From the NCBI GenBank assembly GCA_910577365.1, contig CAJTMU010000006.1:10758-74757 (forward strand): a DNA stretch of 64,000 nt. Reading direction: 5' to 3'. The notes below the pieces were generated by a model. It was not told where the DNA came from. It saw nothing but the letters and a program-made list of their open reading frames with translations, and ran no database searches. Origin of the DNA: an uncultured Oscillospiraceae bacterium (GTDB lineage: Bacteria; Bacillota; Clostridia; Oscillospirales; Ruminococcaceae). Position 1 is the first letter of the stretch, and the number at the start of each line of letters is the position of its first letter. The position numbers and the translations under genes are program-made. Positions 51,667 to 59,963 of this stretch are shown here, in pieces.

Positions 51667-51695
51667 TTGAAAAAAAAAGGATTTTGCGGTATACT
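51667..51695 (+). promoter_or_regulatory. Promoter of glyA
   Basis: TTGAAA (51667-51672), 17-bp spacer, TATACT (51690-51695). No riboswitch is apparent in the leader. Confidence 0.7.
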
Positions 51696-51745
51696 GTTAT
51701 TAGCGATGTTATCGTGTATCAACTTAGTTATGGAGGAAAAAAATT

Positions 51746-53002
51746 ATGTACAACGATATCGTGAATACGATAGGTTTTCTCGGCGGGTATGATAAAGAGG
51801 TTGCCGATGCCATGGGTCTGGAGCTTGCAAGGCAGAAGCGCAATCTTGAGCTTATTGCCAGCGAAAACATTGTTTCTCCCGCGGTTATGGCGGCAATGGG
51901 CAGCGTGCTTACCAATAAGTATGCTGAGGGCTACCCGGGAAAGAGATACTATGGCGGCTGCGAGGACGTGGATATCGTGGAGAATATCGCCATTGAACGC
52001 GCCAAGAAGCTGTTTGGGGCGCAGTTTGCCAACGTGCAGACCCACTCAGGCGCACAGGCTAACACGGCGGTCTATTTCGCGCTGCTTAAGCTCGGCGACA
52101 CGGTAATGGGAATGAGCCTTGCCCACGGCGGACATCTTACTCACGGTTCTTCCGTAAATATTTCTGGAAAGTACTATAATTTTGTTCCATATGAGCTTGA
52201 CCCCGAAACGCAGGCACTTAACTATGACACTATACAAAAGCTCGCTGAGGAAAATAAGCCAAGGATGATAGTGGCAGGCGCGAGCGCTTACCCAAGAGCA
52301 ATTGATTTCAAGCGGCTTGGAGAGATCGCGAAATCAGTAGGAGCTTACCTCATGGTTGATATGGCGCATATCGCGGGACTTGTCGCGGCGGGTCAGCATA
52401 TGAGTCCCGTGCCTTACGCGGACGTTGTCACCACTACCACCCATAAGACGCTCAGAGGACCGAGAGGCGGTCTTATCCTCACCAACAACGAAGAAATAGC
52501 CAAGCAGATAAACAAGTCGGTTTTCCCGGGTATTCAGGGCGGACCGCTCATGCACGTTATCGCGGCTAAAGCGGTTTGCTTCGGCGAGGCTCTCAAGCCC
52601 GAATTCAAGGCATACGGCGAGCAGATTGTGAAAAACGCCAAGGTGCTTGCGGACACGCTTCTCGAAAAGGGCTTCGATCTGGTTTCGGGCGGCACGGACA
52701 ATCACCTTATGTTGGTAGACCTCCGTCCGTTCAACATCACGGGCAAGGAGCTTGAGCAGCACCTTGACGAGGTTTACATCACAGTCAACAAGAACGCCAT
52801 ACCCAATGACCCGCAGAAGCCCGCTTTCACCAGCGGCGTAAGAATAGGCACTCCTGCGGTCACTACAAGAGGACTGAAAGAAGAGGATATGAAGCAGATA
52901 GGCGAGTGTATTTACCTTACTGCAAAGGACTTTGAGGGCAGCAAGGAAAAGGTTCGCGGCATGGTTGCTGAGATTTGCGGCAGATATCCGCTTTATGAAT
53001 AA
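51746..53002 (+). CDS. glyA: Serine hydroxymethyltransferase
   Basis: A 418-residue PLP enzyme of normal length. Motifs: LELIASENIVSPAV, the PLP-lysine segment VTTTTHKTLRGPRGG and YPGKRYYGGCEDVD. It converts serine and tetrahydrofolate to glycine and methylene-tetrahydrofolate. GGAGG precedes the ATG. Its stop overlaps the next start by one base (TAATG), so the NADAR gene is coupled to it. Confidence 0.98.
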   Translation: MYNDIVNTIGFLGGYDKEVADAMGLELARQKRNLELIASENIVSPAVMAAMGSVLTNKYAEGYPGKRYYGGCEDVDIVENIAIERAKKLFGAQFANVQTHSGAQANTAVYFALLKLGDTVMGMSLAHGGHLTHGSSVNISGKYYNFVPYELDPETQALNYDTIQKLAEENKPRMIVAGASAYPRAIDFKRLGEIAKSVGAYLMVDMAHIAGLVAAGQHMSPVPYADVVTTTTHKTLRGPRGGLILTNNEEIAKQINKSVFPGIQGGPLMHVIAAKAVCFGEALKPEFKAYGEQIVKNAKVLADTLLEKGFDLVSGGTDNHLMLVDLRPFNITGKELEQHLDEVYITVNKNAIPNDPQKPAFTSGVRIGTPAVTTRGLKEEDMKQIGECIYLTAKDFEGSKEKVRGMVAEICGRYPLYE

Positions 53003-53565
53003 TGAAATACACAAGGGAGCTTACCGAGGATAGATTCAGGCGCGGAGAGCGCCTGAAATATATCTTTTTCTGGGGGCACAAACCCGCCGCGGACGGCAGC
53101 ATAACAAGCGCCTGCTTCAGCCAGTGGTGGGACTGTCGCTTTACCGTTGACGGGGTGGAATATCACACCGCCGAGCAGTATATGATGGCGCAGAAGGCTG
53201 TGCTATTCGGCGACGAGGAAGTCCGCCTCGAGATAATGAGCGCGGCACACCCCAAGCAGTTCAAGGCTCTCGGGCGGAAGATATCGGGATTTAAGCAGGA
53301 TATTTGGGATAAATCCTGCTGCGATATCGTCATAGCGGGAAACGTTGCCAAATTCTCACAGAACATTGAGCTTGGCGATTATCTGCTGAACACAAAGGAG
53401 CGTGTTCTGGTCGAGGCAAGTCCCTATGACAAAATATGGGGCATCGGCATGGGTAAAGATAATCCGAAATGTGAAAATCCAACTCAGTGGAACGGAACAA
53501 ATTATCTCGGCTTCTGTCTGATGGAGGCTCGGGATATTTTGAGAGGTGGACGCGATGATCATTGA
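53002..53565 (+). CDS. NADAR family protein
   Basis: A 187-residue protein with the NADAR (YbiA-like) signatures FFWGHKPAADG, CFSQWWDCRFTV, TAEQYMMAQKAVLFGD, KFSQNIELGDYLLNTK, LVEASPYDKIWGIGM and NGTNYLGFCLMEAR. Known members hydrolyse N-glycosidic bonds: riboflavin-pathway intermediates, or ADP-ribose from nucleic acids. It is overlapped by glyA (1 bp) and by the methyltransferase (11 bp), an uncommon operon. Substrate unknown. Confidence 0.92.
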   Translation: MKYTRELTEDRFRRGERLKYIFFWGHKPAADGSITSACFSQWWDCRFTVDGVEYHTAEQYMMAQKAVLFGDEEVRLEIMSAAHPKQFKALGRKISGFKQDIWDKSCCDIVIAGNVAKFSQNIELGDYLLNTKERVLVEASPYDKIWGIGMGKDNPKCENPTQWNGTNYLGFCLMEARDILRGGRDDH

Positions 53566-54331
53566 TAAAGGCAAACCCTATGACTGGAACAGAACGTCCG
53601 AGGATTACGCGAAATTCCGCGATATCTATCCCGAAGAATTCTACACCAGAATAGTGGACAGGGGTCTGTGCGTAAGCGGTCAGAGCGTTCTGGATATCGG
53701 AACGGGTACTGGAGTGCTGCCGCGTAATATGTATTCCTTCGGAGCGAAATGGACGGGCGTGGACGTGGGTGAAAATCAGATAAAGCAGGCGAGAATATTG
53801 TCGGAGGGCATGGACATAGCGTATTATGCCGTACCTGCCGAGGAAATGGATTTTCCCGACGGATCTTTCGATGTGGTGACTGCTTGCCAGTGCTATTGGT
53901 ATTTTGATCACAAAGTACTTGCTCCGAAGCTGCACAAAATGCTTAAGGCGGGCGGACGTGTGTTGTTTTTGTACATGGCATGGCTGCCATTCGAGGATAG
54001 GATTGCGGAAGCGAGCGAGCGGCTCGTGCTGAAATATAATCCGAGTTGGAGTGGTGCGGGGGAGACCGTCCACCCGATATATGTCGCGGAGGAATATTCG
54101 GACGGATTCAAGTTGGTTTATCATGAGGAATACCCCGTAGATGTGCGCTTTACCCGCGAAAGCTGGAACGGGAGAATGAGGGCTTGCAGGGGCGTTGGCG
54201 CTTCCATGTCTGAAAGCGAGCTTGCCGAATGGGAGCATGACCATATGCGTATGCTTACAGAAACGGCTCCTGAGGAATTCTGCGTAAAGCACTATGCGGC
54301 TTACGCGGAGCTGATGTCGGTTGACGGTTAA
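53555..54331 (+). CDS. SAM-dependent class I methyltransferase
   Basis: The ATG at 53555 with GAGGTGG just upstream gives 258 residues. Class I motifs are VLDIGTGTGVLPR (motif I), the acidic end GVDVGE (motif II) and FDVVTACQCYWYFD (post I/IV), followed by a lid-like C-terminal half. The layout resembles small-molecule methyltransferases. It overlaps the NADAR gene by 11 bases, so both are made from the glyA transcript. Substrate unknown; the SAM-dependent reaction is secure. Confidence 0.88.
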   Translation: MIIDKGKPYDWNRTSEDYAKFRDIYPEEFYTRIVDRGLCVSGQSVLDIGTGTGVLPRNMYSFGAKWTGVDVGENQIKQARILSEGMDIAYYAVPAEEMDFPDGSFDVVTACQCYWYFDHKVLAPKLHKMLKAGGRVLFLYMAWLPFEDRIAEASERLVLKYNPSWSGAGETVHPIYVAEEYSDGFKLVYHEEYPVDVRFTRESWNGRMRACRGVGASMSESELAEWEHDHMRMLTETAPEEFCVKHYAAYAELMSVDG

Positions 54332-54384
54332 AACAGCCGCGCCGAAATAGTGCGGTCAAAGGCTTGTTCAAACGCAAGGGGCGA

Positions 54385-54545
54385 AACGCTCATGCAGGAA
54401 ATTTTTGAGAGAGCCTGACTGCATTACACGAAGCGCAGCGAAGTGGAATGCAGTCAGGCGGGTCGAAAAAATTTCAAATATAAATAATTTAATAGAGAGC
54501 AACGTCGAAATTGTGCAATTAAGGGCTTTTAAAGACAAGGATCAA
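54385..54545 (+). repeat. Palindromic element R5, first unit of a tandem array
   Basis: GAAATTTTTGAGAGAGCCTG, inner stem GCCTGACTGCATT...AATGCAGTCAGGC (13 bp, perfect), loop ACGAAGCGCAGCGAAG, right flank TCGAAAAAATTTCAAAT. Three units follow each other with a period of about 162 bp. Confidence 0.88.
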
Positions 54546-54707
54546 AATGCTCACGCAGGAAATTTTTGAGGGGGTCTGACTGCATTACGCGAAGCGCAGG
54601 GAAGTGGAATGCAGTCGGGTGGATCGAAAAAATTTCAAATTTAAATAATTTAATAGAGAGCAATGCCCAAATATTGCAGTCAAGGGCGCGCTTAAAGACA
54701 AGGGGCA
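54546..54707 (+). repeat. Palindromic element R6, second unit
   Basis: Same inner stem as R5 with two compensating wobble changes (GTCTGACTGCATT against AATGCAGTCGGGT). The linker TTTAATAGAGAGCAA is shared with R5. Confidence 0.88.
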
Positions 54708-54818
54708 AAACGTTCATGCAGGAAATTTTCCGCGAGAGCCTGAGAACGTTCAATTCGCAAAGCGGAGTGAGCGTTCTCAGACGGGTCGCGAAAAATTTTA
54801 GATTTAAATAATTTATTT
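54708..54818 (+). repeat. Palindromic element R7, third unit
   Basis: Different inner stem (GCCTGAGAACGTTC...GAGCGTTCTCAGAC) on the same scaffold; its middle arms are CCGCGA and TCGCG, matched again on both sides. Confidence 0.85.
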
Positions 54819-54835
54819 TCTCAGCTTTAAGGCGT

Positions 54836-54875
54836 GGATTGGGAAATTTCAAGTCAAAATCAAGAAAGGGAAAAA
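54836..54875 (+). promoter_or_regulatory. Repeat-derived leader and Shine-Dalgarno of prs
   Basis: GGGAAATTTCAAGTCAAAATC then AAGAAAGGGAAAAA leads directly into the ATG at 54876. It is the weakest of the four leader matches described at 1032, 4815 and 39773. Confidence 0.45.
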
Positions 54876-56027
54876 ATGATGACAGTAAAAAATACCGAGG
54901 TTTTGTATCAGAATTACAAATCGGTCGCGCCGGTAGGCGTTATCGCCATGAACGGAACTCAGGAGCTGGCAAAGAAGATAAATAATTATCTCATAAGATG
55001 GGCTGACAGGAACGGAATGCCCGGTGACGATTTTTTGATAGAGTGCCAGTGTCCGCGCTTTTCCTCTGGGGACGCTAAAGGGCTTATTAAAAGCACAGTG
55101 CGCGGTAAGGATCTTTATATACTTATTGATGTGGGAAATTACAGCTGCACATATAAGCTTTTTGACAAGGAAAATTATATGTCCCCTGATGACCACTATG
55201 CGGACCTTAAGCGTATCATACAGGCGGCAAGCGGCAAGCCGCACCGCATTACCGTTATCATGCCGCTGCTGTACGGCGGCAGGCAGCACAGAAGAAGCTA
55301 CCGTGAATCGCTCGACTGCGCTGTGATGCTTCAGGAGCTTCACGCAATGGGTGTTTCAAATGTGGTTACGGTAGATGCTCACGATCCGCGCGTGTGCAAC
55401 GCGGTGCCGCTGATGGGTTTTGACAATGTTATTCCTTCATATCAGGTGCTGAAATCCATGTTCAAGGCGTTCCCAGACCTCACGGTGGACAAAGATCATT
55501 TTATGGTTGTAAGTCCTGACGAGGGAGCTCTTAACAGAAATATGTATTACGCTTCCGTTTTGGGTTTGGATATGGGAATGTTCTACAAGCGCCGCGATTA
55601 CTCCACGATTGTGAACGGGCGCAATCCTATCATCGCGCATGAGTATCTCGGAACTTCGGTAAAGGGCAAGGATATTTTCGTTGCGGACGATATAATTTCC
55701 TCGGGCGAATCTATGCTGGATATCGCTAAGGAATTAAAATCGCGCGACGCGAAGCGCTTTTTCACATACGCTACCTACGCTATTTTTGCCAATGGTCTTG
55801 AAACCTTTGATAAGGCTTATGAGGATGGATTAATTGATGGCGTTTTCGGAACCAACTTAACTTACCGCACCCCCGAGCTTCTTAAACGCCCGTGGTTCAA
55901 GGAGGTAGACGTGTCGAAGTACATAGCGTACTTCATAGCTTCCATAAATCACGATACCTCAATAAGCAATGTTATCGACCCTCTGGCAAAAATTAACGCG
56001 CTCCTTCAGGAGCATAGGGGATTGTAA
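54876..56027 (+). CDS. prs: Ribose-phosphate pyrophosphokinase, long clostridial type
   Basis: The start at 54876 follows AAAGGG; the product is 383 residues, longer than the classical 315. Family features: LYGGRQHRRSYRESLDCAV, VVTVDAHDPR, VVSPDEGALNRNMYY and the PRPP loop FVADDIISSGESM (normally DDIIDTAGT). It makes PRPP from ribose 5-phosphate and ATP. Its upstream gap carries three palindromic elements. rarA follows after one base. Confidence 0.92.
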   Translation: MMTVKNTEVLYQNYKSVAPVGVIAMNGTQELAKKINNYLIRWADRNGMPGDDFLIECQCPRFSSGDAKGLIKSTVRGKDLYILIDVGNYSCTYKLFDKENYMSPDDHYADLKRIIQAASGKPHRITVIMPLLYGGRQHRRSYRESLDCAVMLQELHAMGVSNVVTVDAHDPRVCNAVPLMGFDNVIPSYQVLKSMFKAFPDLTVDKDHFMVVSPDEGALNRNMYYASVLGLDMGMFYKRRDYSTIVNGRNPIIAHEYLGTSVKGKDIFVADDIISSGESMLDIAKELKSRDAKRFFTYATYAIFANGLETFDKAYEDGLIDGVFGTNLTYRTPELLKRPWFKEVDVSKYIAYFIASINHDTSISNVIDPLAKINALLQEHRGL

Positions 56028-56028
56028 A

Positions 56029-57282
56029 ATGCCTTTAGCAGACAGAATCCGCCCCACGGCATTAAGCGATGTAGTGGGGCAGTCCCATTTGATAGGGAAA
56101 AACAGACCGCTTGCGCGGGTCATAGAATCCGGCAAGATACCGAATATGATTTTCTACGGACCTTCGGGTGTAGGAAAGACTACTATCGCGCGCATAATTG
56201 CCGAATCCGCAAATATGCGGCTGCACAAGCTCAACGGCACGTCCGCTTCCACTGCGGATCTTAAGAGTGTTATCGCGGAGATAGACACTTTTTACGGCAG
56301 CGCGGGAATATTGCTCTACCTTGATGAGATACAGTATCTTAACAAAAAGCAGCAGCAAAGCCTGTTGGAATATATTGAGGACGGCAGCATCACGCTTATA
56401 GCCTCCACAACCGAAAATCCCTATTTTTATGTGTACAACGCGATTTTATCCCGCAGCACGGTTTTCGAGTTCAAGCCCGTTTCGGCTGAGGAGCTTGAGG
56501 GCGCTGTGCGCAGAGGATTTGCGGAGATATCAAAGGAAAACGGCGTGGAGTACGACGTGGAGGACGAGGCGGTAAAATACATCTGCCGCGGCTGCGGCGG
56601 GGACGTGCGCAAATGCCTTAATACGGTGGAGCTGTGCGCGCTTTCGGCGGCGGACGGTAAGGTAGACCTCACGCTTGCGTCGGAGCTTACCCAGCGAAGC
56701 AATATGCGCTACGACCGCGACGGAGATCAGCATTACGATTTGCTTTCCGCGCTTCAAAAATCAATTCGCGGGTCGGACGAAAACGCGGCTCTGCACTATG
56801 CGGCAAGGCTTATTTCGGCGGGTGATATCATATCACTTTCACGGCGGCTGCTTGTCATTGCGAGCGAGGATATAGGACTTGCATATCCGCAGGCCGTTCC
56901 GATAGTAAAAGCATGTGTGGACAGTGCTATGCAGCTGGGGCTGCCCGAGGCGCGAATACCGCTTGGCGAGGCGGTGGTGCTGCTTGCAACGGCGCCCAAA
57001 TCAAACAGCTCATACCTTGCTATGGACGCCGCTCTGGCGGATATCACAAACGGAGAAGTCGGGGATTTTCCGCGGCATTTGCAGAACGTCCACTGCGACG
57101 GAGTGGACGCAAAGGTGCGCGGTCAGCATTATCTTTATCCGCATGATTTTCCTGACCATTATGTCAAGCAGCAGTATCTTCCCGATAACCTTAAGGATAA
57201 GGTTTACTATCATTACGGCGAGAACAAGCTGGAGCGTGCCGCGAAGGAGTATTGGGACAAGATAAAGGGCAGACAAAAGTGA
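56029..57282 (+). CDS. rarA: Replication-associated recombination protein A (MgsA/RarA)
   Basis: The ATG at 56029, one base after the prs stop, gives 417 residues. AAA+ ATPase with GPSGVGKTT (44-52), LLYLDEIQYLNKKQQQ (Walker B), TTENPYFYV and ILSRSTVFEFKP, then the C-terminal tetramerisation region with EDIGLAYPQA and PKSNSSYLAMDAAL. It acts at stalled replication forks. Coupled to prs and to the following small gene. Confidence 0.96.
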   Translation: MPLADRIRPTALSDVVGQSHLIGKNRPLARVIESGKIPNMIFYGPSGVGKTTIARIIAESANMRLHKLNGTSASTADLKSVIAEIDTFYGSAGILLYLDEIQYLNKKQQQSLLEYIEDGSITLIASTTENPYFYVYNAILSRSTVFEFKPVSAEELEGAVRRGFAEISKENGVEYDVEDEAVKYICRGCGGDVRKCLNTVELCALSAADGKVDLTLASELTQRSNMRYDRDGDQHYDLLSALQKSIRGSDENAALHYAARLISAGDIISLSRRLLVIASEDIGLAYPQAVPIVKACVDSAMQLGLPEARIPLGEAVVLLATAPKSNSSYLAMDAALADITNGEVGDFPRHLQNVHCDGVDAKVRGQHYLYPHDFPDHYVKQQYLPDNLKDKVYYHYGENKLERAAKEYWDKIKGRQK

Positions 57283-57596
57283 AAGAATATATAAAGCTAT
57301 ATTGGGAACATACCTCTCCCAAAGAAAAAGACGAGCCAGTGGTCATCCTTTACGAGGTGGATTTGTCGGAGGAAAGATACGCTACAAGATCGGTTGACAT
57401 CTGTGCCGACCGCCGCGCGGTAAATGTTGAGGGTAAGGAGTTTGGTTTTGTTACGGAATGTCCCGTGCCTGCCGTTGATGAGTTCAATTCTGACGAATAC
57501 GGCGCTGAGTTCAAGGCTTGCCTTATAACCGAAGAGGAATTTGAGCGGACATGGGAAAGCGGCGTTTATCAATGTGCTTTGTTTTTTAACCAATGA
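57279..57596 (+). CDS. DUF6881-like small protein
   Basis: The GTG at 57279 overlaps the rarA stop (GTGA); the product is 105 residues. It starts KEYIKLYWEHTSPKEKDEP, then ILYEVDLSEERYATRSVDI, and ends ITEEEFERTWES. This is the layout of the DUF6881 family, small cytoplasmic proteins often found among putative immunity proteins of contact-dependent toxins. No toxin gene is adjacent. Its place as the last gene of prs-rarA is unusual. Family call by pattern memory, moderate. Confidence 0.65.
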   Translation: MKEYIKLYWEHTSPKEKDEPVVILYEVDLSEERYATRSVDICADRRAVNVEGKEFGFVTECPVPAVDEFNSDEYGAEFKACLITEEEFERTWESGVYQCALFFNQ

Positions 57597-57620
57597 TTAT
57601 GTGATCCGGTATAATAAACG

Positions 57621-57716
57621 CAGGGCAAATTTCGCAAAACACTGTGAAAACGGAGCGAAGCGGAGTTTTTACAGCGGGATAGCGCGGACTTGTTCCGCGC
57701 GGTGCGAGAATTTGCT
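57621..57716 (+). repeat. Palindromic element R8 (variant)
   Basis: GCAAATTTCGC and GCGAGAATTTGC outer arms, inner stem CTGTGAAAAC...GTTTTTACAG with loop GGAGCGAAGCGGA, and an extra hairpin GCGCGGA...TCCGCGC inserted on the right side. Confidence 0.7.
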
Positions 57717-57722
57717 TTAAAA

Positions 57723-57731
57723 TGGTATAAT
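57723..57731 (+). promoter_or_regulatory. Extended -10 promoter-like site
   Basis: TGGTATAAT (57723-57731) at the end of R8, with GGAGG 20 bp further. The gene it once served seems to be lost. Confidence 0.4.
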
Positions 57732-57793
57732 CAAAAAAACAGAAAGTATGGAGGCATCTTATAACTGTTCTTGAGTGTATAAGCCATTAAACA

Positions 57794-57916
57794 ATGGTAT
57801 TTATGCGTGGCAAATACCGTTTGGACGAAATCGGGAACGGTAAGGATGAATTAATATTTAAACAGAGAAAAAAGACTATTGTTACAACATATATCAGTCT
57901 GTATATAAAGTGTTGA
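57794..57916 (+). pseudogene. Possible gene fragment
   Basis: A 40-codon frame with YRLDEIGNGKDELIFKQ and KKTIVTTYISL, which reads like a true protein segment cut at both ends. It is located between palindromic elements. Parent family not identified with confidence. Confidence 0.35.
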
Positions 57917-57969
57917 TCTGGGCTATTATGCTGTTAAGATATGTTTACGAGAATTAAATTAATTTAAAA

Positions 57970-58110
57970 GAATTTCAAAATTCCTGCAATCACTCGCAGG
58001 TAGCAAACGAAGTGAGTGACCGAGAGTGATTGCGGAAACCGGTCAGAATTTTCGCAGAAAATTCTGACACTTTTTGAAATTCCGATGCGTCAACATTGCG
58101 CTGATGTAAC
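57970..58110 (-). repeat. Palindromic element R9, inverted orientation
   Basis: Two hairpins: GCAATCACTC...GAGTGATTGC, and GTCAGAATTTTCGCAGAAAATTCTGAC. On the minus strand the flanks GCGCAATGTTGACGCA and GGAATTTCAAAA correspond to the left end of R1-R4. It shares the TTTCAAAAGTGTCAGAATTT block with R10. Confidence 0.75.
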
Positions 58111-58125
58111 TTTTTCTACAAGCTG

Positions 58126-58150
58126 AACGGCAGATAAAAAATCTGCCGTT
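58126..58150. terminator. Hairpin after the S1-domain gene
   Basis: AACGGCAGAT (58126-58135) pairs with ATCTGCCGTT (58141-58150), directly downstream of the S1-domain stop. Confidence 0.6.
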
Positions 58151-58155
58151 ATTGT

Positions 58156-59076
58156 TTAAAATATTGTCTGGATAAGCTTTGATGAACCCTCTCCGGAATA
58201 CACCCATTTATCAATATGCCCCGAATCTATGAAGTAGTGCAGCTCGCTGTCGCTATATGCGGTGTCAAAAGCGTTCACGATAATCAGCTTTATTTTCATT
58301 TTGTCTGGTATTATCGCTTTTATATAAACACTGGCACGACCGTTTATGTACACGTCGCCGCGCGGTTCGGCAAGCCCCGCGAGATTCGGCGCAAGTTCTA
58401 CGAAAACACCGTATTCCTCGATTGAGCGTACTATTCCGGTTACTGTTTCGCCAGCCTCAAACATATCCGCGTTCTGCTGCCATGTTCCCAGAAGCTCCTT
58501 GTGGCTTAAGCATATCCTATCGTTCTCAAAAGACTTTACCACAGCTTTGATATTCTGACCCACATAAAACCGGTCGGAAGGGTGCGAAATTCTTGAAACA
58601 GAAATAAGGTCAATTGGAATAAGTGAGGGAATACCGCAGCCAATATCCACAAAACAGCCGAACTGTTCGAGATGGGTCACCCTTGCATTTATCACGTCGC
58701 CCGCGGAAAGTCTTGAAAGATAATTTTTTTCGCATTCCTCCTGCGCGCGTCTCCGTGACAGAATCGCAAACATTTCGTCGTTTTCATCTCTCGCAAAGCC
58801 CGTGACAACAAAACATACCGGTTTATTGACACGGGATATAAGCGCAATATCCTTGGTTGTTCCCTCAGTAATCCCCACTGCGCCTTCCTCGCGGGGAATA
58901 TACCCTTTCATGCAGCCCAGTTCCACAATAAGATTATGCTTACTGTCACATATCGCGCAGCGGGCCTCAAGAATACTGCCGCTCTCCATGCTTTCTCTGA
59001 GCGCCGCGGGAGAGCCGATCCGGATTCTGTTTTCCGCTGTCCCTATCAGATACCCCTCGGGCAAATACTCTGTCAT
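58156..59076 (-). CDS. S1 RNA-binding domain protein
   Basis: A 306-residue protein with a GGAGG site. Repeating OB/S1 units: one degenerate (about 30-85), one clear (GDVINARVTHLEQFGCFVDI, about 125-195), and one clear (GETVTGIVRSIEEYGVFVEL, about 208-270). It resembles the short S1-like proteins of Clostridia, not the six-domain ribosomal protein S1. A role in mRNA binding or translation is likely; the target is unknown. It stands alone between blocks of palindromic elements. Confidence 0.9.
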   Translation of the reverse strand: MTEYLPEGYLIGTAENRIRIGSPAALRESMESGSILEARCAICDSKHNLIVELGCMKGYIPREEGAVGITEGTTKDIALISRVNKPVCFVVTGFARDENDEMFAILSRRRAQEECEKNYLSRLSAGDVINARVTHLEQFGCFVDIGCGIPSLIPIDLISVSRISHPSDRFYVGQNIKAVVKSFENDRICLSHKELLGTWQQNADMFEAGETVTGIVRSIEEYGVFVELAPNLAGLAEPRGDVYINGRASVYIKAIIPDKMKIKLIIVNAFDTAYSDSELHYFIDSGHIDKWVYSGEGSSKLIQTIF

Positions 59077-59224
59077 TTTGTACCTCCAAGCATTTGTTAA
59101 TTTTCTTTACAATCATATGTGGGGACATGGGGGTTTATGCTTGACAATATAACAACTCGTATGTGTAAAATATATTGTGTTTCTGTAAAATTTAAATATG
59201 AATGTTTATTTATATCAGTTTGTA

Positions 59225-59400
59225 GAAAAATCCTATAAGTCACACAACGTCGTCGCATGAAATTTCAAAAGGTGTCAGAATTTGCTTTGCAAATTATGAC
59301 CGGCTTCTGCAACCGCGCATAGTGAGCGAAGTGAACGAAGCGTGCTTGCGGAAATTTTGAATTTTTTTAAATAAACCCCTTAGGTCAACCTTTATATACA
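59225..59400 (+). repeat. Palindromic element R10
   Basis: GAAATTTCAAAAGGTGTCAG at left and GGAAATTTTGAATTTTTTTAA at right, inner stem CTGCAACCGCGC against GCGTGCTTGCGG, loop AGTGAGCGAAGTGAACGAA. It is the same subtype as R9 in opposite orientation. A TTGACA...TAAAAT pair with a 19-bp spacer (59141-59171) could transcribe it. Confidence 0.75.
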
Positions 59401-59434
59401 GACTGATATAAATATTTATTCATATCGGTTTACA

Positions 59435-59590
59435 GAAAAGGTTAAGTCAGCGCAACGTAGATACAGAAAATTTTTGAGAAAGTGCCTAAAACATTAACAC
59501 GGACCAAAGCGGAGTGTTGCCGATTTAGATGTGTCGAGAAAATTTTAAATTTAAATAAATCAGCTTAGATCAACGCTTTATAAACAGACT
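59435..59590 (+). repeat. Palindromic element R11
   Basis: GAAAATTTTTGAGAAAGTGCC left, GTCGAGAAAATTTTAAATTTAA right, loop ACCAAAGCGGAG; the inner stem is decayed (GCCTAAAACATTAACAC against GTGTTGCCGATTTAGAT). Outer end GATCAACGCTTTATA. Confidence 0.75.
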
Positions 59591-59689
59591 CATGTAAATG
59601 TTTGTTCATATTTCAGAATGTAGAAAAATTTATTAGATTGTATAATAAGTCTTGAATAAGGCGGACTTATTTTGATATAAAATTCTCCG

Positions 59690-59795
59690 CAACCAGCCCG
59701 CCATTGTTTACTTTGTAAAGTGGTGCAAACCGCGTCATGCTCTCGCAAAAAATCTCCTGCGCCACATTGCGTTGCTATAACTTTTTCTAAAAGTT
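59690..59795 (-). repeat. Palindromic element R12, inverted, decayed
   Basis: On the minus strand it starts GTTATAGCAACGCAATGTGG and has GGAGATTTTTTGCGAGAGC, as in R1, but the inner stem no longer pairs well. Confidence 0.65.
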
Positions 59796-59934
59796 ATAAT
59801 GAATTTGCCATTTATATTTCAGCCTGTATACAAAATATTTAAAGTATAAATTGAGTTTTATCTGACAGAACTATTTAATATAAGATTTCAGTAATTAATT
59901 TTTTAGAAAAATTTGAAAAATGTTGAAAATATGG

Positions 59935-59963
59935 TTGAAAAAATATTTTGTTTATGTTATAAT
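59935..59963 (+). promoter_or_regulatory. Promoter of the SCP2/H1-tail gene
   Basis: TTGAAA (59935-59940), 17-bp spacer, TATAAT (59958-59963), 100 bp before the ATG. No gene was seen in 59077-60062; it is filled by R10-R12. Confidence 0.8.

Noticed and set aside
53330..54292. 320-codon open frame on the minus strand
   Set aside because: Antisense to the NADAR and methyltransferase genes, which have full family motifs.
54385..54818. Tandem repeats that could be taken for a CRISPR array
   Set aside because: Units are about 160 bp and palindromic over most of their length, with no 25-40-bp repeat/spacer alternation and no cas genes.
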